Positions 56,599 through 62,000 of a DNA stretch of 62,000 nucleotides are shown piece by piece. Made by a program: the position numbers and the translations under genes. Each line of letters starts with the position of its first letter. Position 1 is the stretch's first letter. This DNA is from Gnetum montanum. Its lineage: Eukaryota; Streptophyta; Gnetopsida; Gnetales; Gnetaceae. The notes beneath the pieces were generated by a model. The model saw only the letters and a list, made by a program, of their open reading frames with translations. It had not been told where the DNA came from and ran no database searches. The stretch spans positions 1-62,000 of the forward strand of contig MNCI01000852.1 of the NCBI GenBank assembly GCA_015680685.1. Direction: 5' to 3'.

Positions 56599-58194
56599 TG
56601 ATGAGTCATGGATTAGTCATGTCGACGAGGCCTCATCAACTAGGCCCTGTCAATGCATTTTTTGATGCATTGACATGGCCCCATCGATGCAAGGCATGTT
56701 CTTGCCTATCAATATGTGCCAACCCACCATGTTTATGGGATGTCTTGTCATAATTGTAGCAAAGCTCTTGCAATTTTTACATTCAAAAGTCAGAATATTT
56801 TCTTGAGTGCCCGCAATAAGAGTCATTGAGTGTATGGATCTTTATTTGAGCACTTCTGTACCTGAGCACAATAATGTGTGCAGCAATAAAGATGAGCTTC
56901 TTAATAAACCTTATAGCATTCTAGATAGCTTAAATGTTTTATTCACGCATTTAATGTTTTCAATCATTTATTCAACATCCTTCAATAATTAAGCTAATTA
57001 AGTAATTAAATGAGATAAGGTAAATAGTAATTAAGTAAACACATAAGTACAACCAATTCGAGCATATGTATGATGTTTGGTAATCTCAACAATGCTTAAC
57101 ACATGGTAACCTAACCACATTATATATGTTCCAGATGTGTACGGCAAGTGGGACCATATACTTATGTTAGGACTAGTTTAACAATAGTTAGCCAATCAGA
57201 TTAAGGTAGGCATTAGATTACTTTATTCTCTATCTTGTTTATTTTAAACACAAAAATCATAAAATATAAAATGATAAAAATCATGTACCTCAGTTACACT
57301 TAAAGCATACCCTTGAACTTCACAAGTGTAGTTGACTAAGCTACGTCGACTAGGCCCCATCAATGCATTATTTGATGCATTAATGTGGCCCCATCAATGC
57401 AAGGCTTGTTCTTACCTATAAATATATGCTAACCCACCATGTGTATAGGATGTCTTATCATAGTTGTAAAGAAGCTCTTGCAATTTTCACATTCAAAAGT
57501 TAGAATATTTTTCTAAGTGTCCACATCAAGATTCATTAAATATACAAATCTTTATTTGAGCATAGTTGTACTTGAGCATAGCTGTGTGTGTAGTAATAAA
57601 GATGAGCTTCTTGATAAGCCTTGCAACTTTCTAGATAGCTTAAATGTTTTATTCATGCATTTAATGTTTTTAGTCATTTATTCAAAACCCTTTAGTAATT
57701 AAGCTAATTAAGTAATTAAGTGAGATAAGCTAAATAGCAATTAAGTAAACACATAAGTATGACTGCTTCAAGCATACATATGATGTTTAGTAATCCCAAT
57801 AGCACTTAACACTTGGTAACCTAGCAGCATTATATGTGTTCAGGATTTGTATGGCAAGTGGGACAAAATACTTATGTTAAGGCTAGTTGAACAATAGTTA
57901 GCCAATCAGAATAAAGTAGGCATAAAATTACTTTATTCTCTATCTTATTTATTTTGAACACCAAAACCATAAAATATAAAATGATAAAAATCATGTACCT
58001 CAATTACACTTAAACCACACCATTAGGCTTCACAAGTGTAGATGGGAAGGTAATGAATGTTCTCAATGCCCAATTTACTTTCTAGAGAACTAGTGTGCAC
58101 CAGAAAACTATAAGTCCACGAAATTCGACTGGATCATGAGTTAACGCCTTAGTGATTCGAATGGTTTGGCATAGGGGTACCTCACCGCTCATCA
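56599..58194 (+). repeat. 5' LTR of Ath-4 (1596 bp, internally duplicated)
   Basis: Begins tgatgagtcatgg and ends cgctcatca, followed by the primer site. Nearly all of the extra length comes from a 710-bp tandem duplication. The unique 3' end (gcataggggtacctcaccgc) is shared with the other Athila-type LTRs. Confidence 0.85.
56622..58041 (+). repeat. 710-bp tandem duplication within the Ath-4 LTR
   Basis: Copies at about 56622-57331 and 57332-58041. Anchors exactly 710 bp apart: aacccaccat (56721, 57431), agctcttg (56763, 57473), tcatgtacct (57281, 57991), cacaagtgta (57321, 58031). Each copy has the gcatt-tttgatgcatt-a palindrome region, a TATA-like box (ctatcaatat at 56706, ctataaatata at 57416) and an AATAAA (about 56886 and 57596). 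Confidence 0.92.
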
Positions 58195-58214
58195 TTGGCA
58201 CCGTTATTGGGAAC
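58195..58214 (+). promoter_or_regulatory. Primer binding site of Ath-4, tRNA-Asp type
   Basis: ttggcaccgttattgggaac follows the LTR. It differs from the tRNA-Asp complement by four transitions. Confidence 0.8.
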
Positions 58215-58259
58215 TTTGTAGTTTGAAATGTGCACTTTTCTTGGCTTAGTACAATCAAT

Positions 58260-60330
58260 AATATCATTAGAACCAATCCCTTGTTCCTTGATAAACCAAA
58301 ATGATAATGAGAATCCTCCCTCTAGGGGTTCTCAACATGAAGATTCTTGAGCCCCTATTATTAGTGATGAGGGTGTGACCCTAAACCTGTAGTCCACTAG
58401 TAACAATCGAGGTAAAAGTAAAAATGGTAGTCAAGGTAAGAACTTGATCAAGCATAATGATGACAAAAAATCTAAGGATCATGGTCGTGACAAGTGAAGA
58501 GGTGGTGGCAATCCACCATCCTCTTCATCTTCTAGTTTTGATAGAATCCATCAAAGAAATAATCATGATGAAGGTGATAAGTAGGACAACAATGATTGTA
58601 GAGCCTGCCATGAAATAAGGGGTGGCAGAGACCATCATCGACACAATGATGATGATGAACCTCTGTTAGCAACTCAAAGCATGCTTAACAATACAAAGGT
58701 AGTCAAAATCCCAACTTGGCATGTGAAATATAGTCAAATCAAGTGCTTAGACATGAACAATATCCCAAGATTTGAATAGGGATATAACTCTAATCCACAA
58801 AACCATCTGTAAGCCTTTCATGATGCTTGCACCTTACAAAACATAGAAAATGACTAGTAGAAATTGAATCTATTTCCCAAGACACTCATCAAGGAGGCAG
58901 AAAGCTAGTACTAGTCCTTGGAACCAGAATCCATTCATAGATGGAGTACCATGCTAGAATTATTTAATGACAAATACTAGACATACTCTAGAGTGTCTAA
59001 TCTAAGAAGGCAAATCCAAGCCTAGAAACAAGGAACACATGATCCCTTGGAAGCCATCATGGGCTGATATTATTCTCTCTTACATCAACACCCTAGCCAT
59101 GGCTATTCTAAGAGGGAACAACTCCACTAGATCATAGATGGGCTCAGAGCTAAAACTAGAAGAACTCTTGAGATTTATGCCCAAGAGAGATTGTCGAACT
59201 AAGAGCTTATTAGATCCAAAGGTTGATAGAGCATATAGCAAAAGAAGAATGTGACTTGTGAAAGAGAGAAAGTGTAGCAGAATATAATAGGAACCCTTCC
59301 ATCAAAAAAAGGGAGGTTCAATTCTGTGACAAGGAGGATTCACCACTTGATGAGGTGGTGAATAGGAAAACTTTGCTCATTTAGAAATCTATTTCTAATA
59401 TTTCAATAAGGGTTAATGAACTATGGGATTCTTTGGATGAAAAATTCCAAATTTTTATGAAGATTGCTAAAGAATCCAAAGAGTGGAATAGTGATCATAA
59501 TTGCACGAGGTGGAAAGAAGCTAAACATGCCTACCAAAGAGGGAAGGGTAAAGCTACTACAGTAGAAGAAGTTGTGGAGATAGACTCCAATGATGATGTT
59601 GGGTGTGACATTTGTCAATATGAACATCTTAAAAGATGTTTCCATATGGAATCACACGTATAAGAGTCAAGAGTGTACGTGTTGAATCCTTGACTAACAA
59701 GGAGGCAAGCATCTAGATGATTACCTTATCCTCAAGTTAATCCAAGGCAATTTCACCAAAAACAGCAAGCTTACTATCCAAGTGGAGCTCCACCATAACC
59801 ATATGAGCAATACTAGCAGTGGAAACAACCATAGTCATGGGGGATGCCACCACCAAAATAGAAGTACCCTTACAGGTAACCAAATCCATATGAGCACTAT
59901 GCTTAGCAACTCATTTCTCCACATGGCTCTACCAACCACTCCTCACTCCAACATCACTATTATCCTCCAGAGTATCATTGAACTCATTCACCATATACTC
60001 AAGGGGAGCCCCCATACCCATACCATCCTCTGCATCCATATACACACATCCCCCTACCCTCAACCTAGTTACCTCCTACTCCATCTATGTAGGGAAACAT
60101 TCCCCCACAGCTACAACAACGAAATACTACAAGCATTGTAAATTCACAATTAGCCTTCCAACTAAGTGGTTTAGATAATAGATCTAAGAAATAACCATTT
60201 TCTTAACCCAATAATCCTCCACAACCCTCACAACCTAATGTGGCTAGTCACCCTATATCTCTAACACCCTCATCCTCTACACCAAACACATTCGAGAGCC
60301 CTTCAAACTAAATGCTACCTCAAATTTGCA
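58260..60330 (+). pseudogene. gag: gag of Ath-4
   Basis: A frame with NDNENPPSRGSQHEDS near 58300 leads into a Lys/Asn/Asp/His-rich region (GRDK, GGRDHHRHNDDDEPLLATQ), then the capsid-like domain (NNIPRFE near 58755, ASAY-type block FHDACTLQNIEND, RWSTMLELFNDKY, AIMG-YYSLLHQHPSHGY) and a zinc knuckle CDICQYEHLKRC at 59604. A Pro/Tyr-rich linker follows (GMPPPK, SPHGSTNHSS). The start codon is unclear. About 25 stops, mostly TAG and TGA, interrupt it. The conserved N-terminal module of the other copies is absent. Confidence 0.8.
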
Positions 60331-60830
60331 CTATGATGTTAACTCATGTTGTCTCTATTTGGATCAAGGCGAGTAACCTTCCCATGAAGAGATCTAATCT
60401 AGGAAATCCTGTTATTTACTTATAGATCATTGGACATGAGCCATGTAAGGCTCTTCTTGATTCCAATTCTGGTGTCAATCTCATCTCCCATAACATGTAC
60501 AAAGCCTAAAACCTCCCACCTCTCAAGAAGAGTAATATCTATTTGAAATTGGTAGACCAGTCAATTATTGTCCCTTTAGGATTAGTGGAGAACATTATGA
60601 CTATAGTCTATGGATGTTCCTATCTTGCCAATTTTTGGTGATCAAGGTAGAAAACTACAAAGGTGACTTTCCCATCATTATGAGACATGCATGGTTAAGC
60701 ACTATTGATGCAAGAATCAGCATCAGGAACCTCTTAGAAATCTCCAAGGAGAATAAATTTGGACAACTCGAGAAGAAGAGAGTTCCATGCATCACGTATA
60801 GCAATAATGGATGCAATTGCATGTAGAAAA
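60331..60830 (+). pseudogene. pro: Aspartic protease of Ath-4
   Basis: MLTHVVSIWIKASNL near 60345 starts the region seen before the protease in the other copies. The active site reads LLDSNSGVNLIS near 60450: Asp and Ser are kept but the first Gly is Asn. A one-base shift near 60638 separates it from LVIKVENYKGDFPIIMRHAW. The end is VPCITYSNNGCNCM. Confidence 0.85.
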
Positions 60831-61099
60831 TATGGTACATTAAAAGTACATTCATTAAAGCATGCAATCAGTGTGCACATGAAACTAATATTCAAAGATG
60901 CCTATATGCAGTAGCCACAAAATAGGAAGGCACCCAGTGGCTAACAGCTAACTCTAATAGTAGCACATGATGCATGGAACCTATTGAGAGCCTAGCATAT
61001 TCTTATGTTGAGGGCACGGATGAACTTGAGCAAGTTCATCACCAATTCTCTGATGATGAAGTTGATGATACCTATTAAGGAGAGTTGGAAATCCTTGAT

Positions 61100-62000
61100 A
61101 CTTTCAAGCAAGAGCCCCTAGAGTTAAAAACTCTACCAGCCAACATGGAGTATGTGTTTCTAAAAAATGGCAAGCTAATTACAATCAATGCAAATCTTAC
61201 TCCCAAACAAAAAGATAAACTATTAAAGGTGGTCAACAAATGACCAACAACCTTTCCTTGGTCATATCCTAAACTGAGTAGAATTGATCCAAGGATATGC
61301 TAGCATCACATCTACACCAACTTGACCATGAAGCCAAGAAGGCAACTATAGAGGCAACTGAACCCCAAGTTGAAGTAGATCATCAACTCCTCAAGGTGGG
61401 GTTCATCTATCCCATCACGGATAGTGAGTGGGTTAGCCCACTTATAGTTGTGCCAAAGAAACGTGGCAAGTGGCAAGTCTACAACAAATTTAGGCTGTTG
61501 AATATGGCAATAATTAAAGATCATTTTTCATTATCATTTGTGGACCAAGTGTTGGACACCATATCTAGGCATTGCTATTACAGCTTCTTGGATGGTTATA
61601 GTGGTTATAACCAAATCCAGATTACTATGGAAGATTAAACCAAAATAACATTCATAAGTTCCTAAGAGACTTTTACATATTAAAAGATGTTTTTTGGTCT
61701 ATGCAATGCCCTTGCAACATTTCAATGCTTGGTCCTTAGTATTTTTCAGCAATAGATTAGTAATGGGGTAGAAGTCTTTATGGATGACTTCTCTACCTAT
61801 GGGGCTACAATTGAGCAAGCCCTGGATCACCTTGAGTAGGTATTGAAATGACGTGTTGAAACAAACCTTAGCCTCAATTAGTAGAAAAGACATTTAATGG
61901 TCTAGGAGGGCATAGTACTAGGGCAAAAAATTACTCAAGCAAGGATTAAGACAAACCTTGAAAAGATAAGGGTCATCCAAGGAATCACATGCCAACTAGA
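61100..62000 (+). pseudogene. pol: Reverse transcriptase of Ath-4, cut by the window end
   Basis: FKQEPLELKTLPANMEYVFL begins the Athila pre-RT linker. RT then shows SEWVSPLIVVPKKRGKWQ (about 61425), FLDGYSGYNQIQI (about 61588), FFGLCNALATFQC and EVFMDDFSTYG (about 61770) with an intact catalytic pair. A frameshift lies near 61365. The frame at 61297-61638 crosses it. The sequence stops in the thumb region. Confidence 0.88.

Larger units (their letters stand above)
56599..62000 (+). mobile_element. Ath-4: 5' part of an Athila-type element, cut by the window edge
   Basis: LTR at 56599-58194, primer site, gag, protease and the first part of RT. RT reaches the window end with an intact EVFMDDFSTYG, so this copy has not lost pol as Ath-1 and Ath-2 did. 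Its LTR differs strongly in length and U3 sequence from the other copies, and its gag lacks the DEYIPDFTF module, so it is a separate subfamily. Confidence 0.88.

Overview
The window is plant nuclear DNA made almost entirely of nested, decayed Ty3/gypsy LTR retrotransposons. I recognise no host gene, rRNA or tRNA. A plant is indicated by Athila-type elements primed by tRNA-Asp, by Tat-type elements with a second, archaeal-type RNase H (aRNH), and by decay dominated by C-to-T and G-to-A changes. Such dense nesting suggests a large, retrotransposon-rich seed-plant genome. The species cannot be told from the sequence.

Layout, with names given here for convenience. Ath-0 (1-10360, left end outside the window) is the 3' part of an Athila-like element. 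It is split by Ath-1 (1227-8012, target duplication TCCAC). Tat-B is an AT-rich element with the order gag, PR, aRNH, RT, RH, IN. It starts at or after 10361 and is split twice: by Ath-2 (15208-22483, minus strand, AGCCT) inside its RT, and by Tat-C (23905-54640, ACTAT) near its integrase. Tat-C is about 20.8 kb without its own insert and has about 1.5-1.6 kb LTRs. Its order is gag, PR, a spacer of about 9.6 kb, RT, RH, aRNH, partial IN. Tat-C is split by Ath-3 (37318-47287, GCATG), the only Athila copy here that shows gag, PR, RT, RH, IN and both LTRs. Ath-4 (56599 to the right edge) has a 1.6 kb LTR with an internal 710-bp tandem duplication, then gag, PR and RT. Nesting gives the relative ages: Ath-0 before Ath-1, Tat-B before Ath-2 and Tat-C, Tat-C before Ath-3.

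How the parts work together. Ath-3 and Ath-4 represent the autonomous Athila-type form. Ath-1 and Ath-2 are gag-PR derivatives that lack RT, RH and IN with the same junction, so they look like a non-autonomous family spread by enzymes supplied in trans. All coding regions carry stops, and every Athila protease seen has a damaged active site, each in a different way. No copy in the window looks active.

The most unusual feature lies in the PR-RT spacer of Tat-C. It is an antisense gene-like structure (35942 down to 30898) with about eight coding blocks, consensus GT-AG borders at most junctions, and a predicted product of about 1000 residues that I do not recognise. It sits inside what looks like a sense-strand intron of the element, next to an approximately 185-bp tandem array that Ath-3 later invaded.
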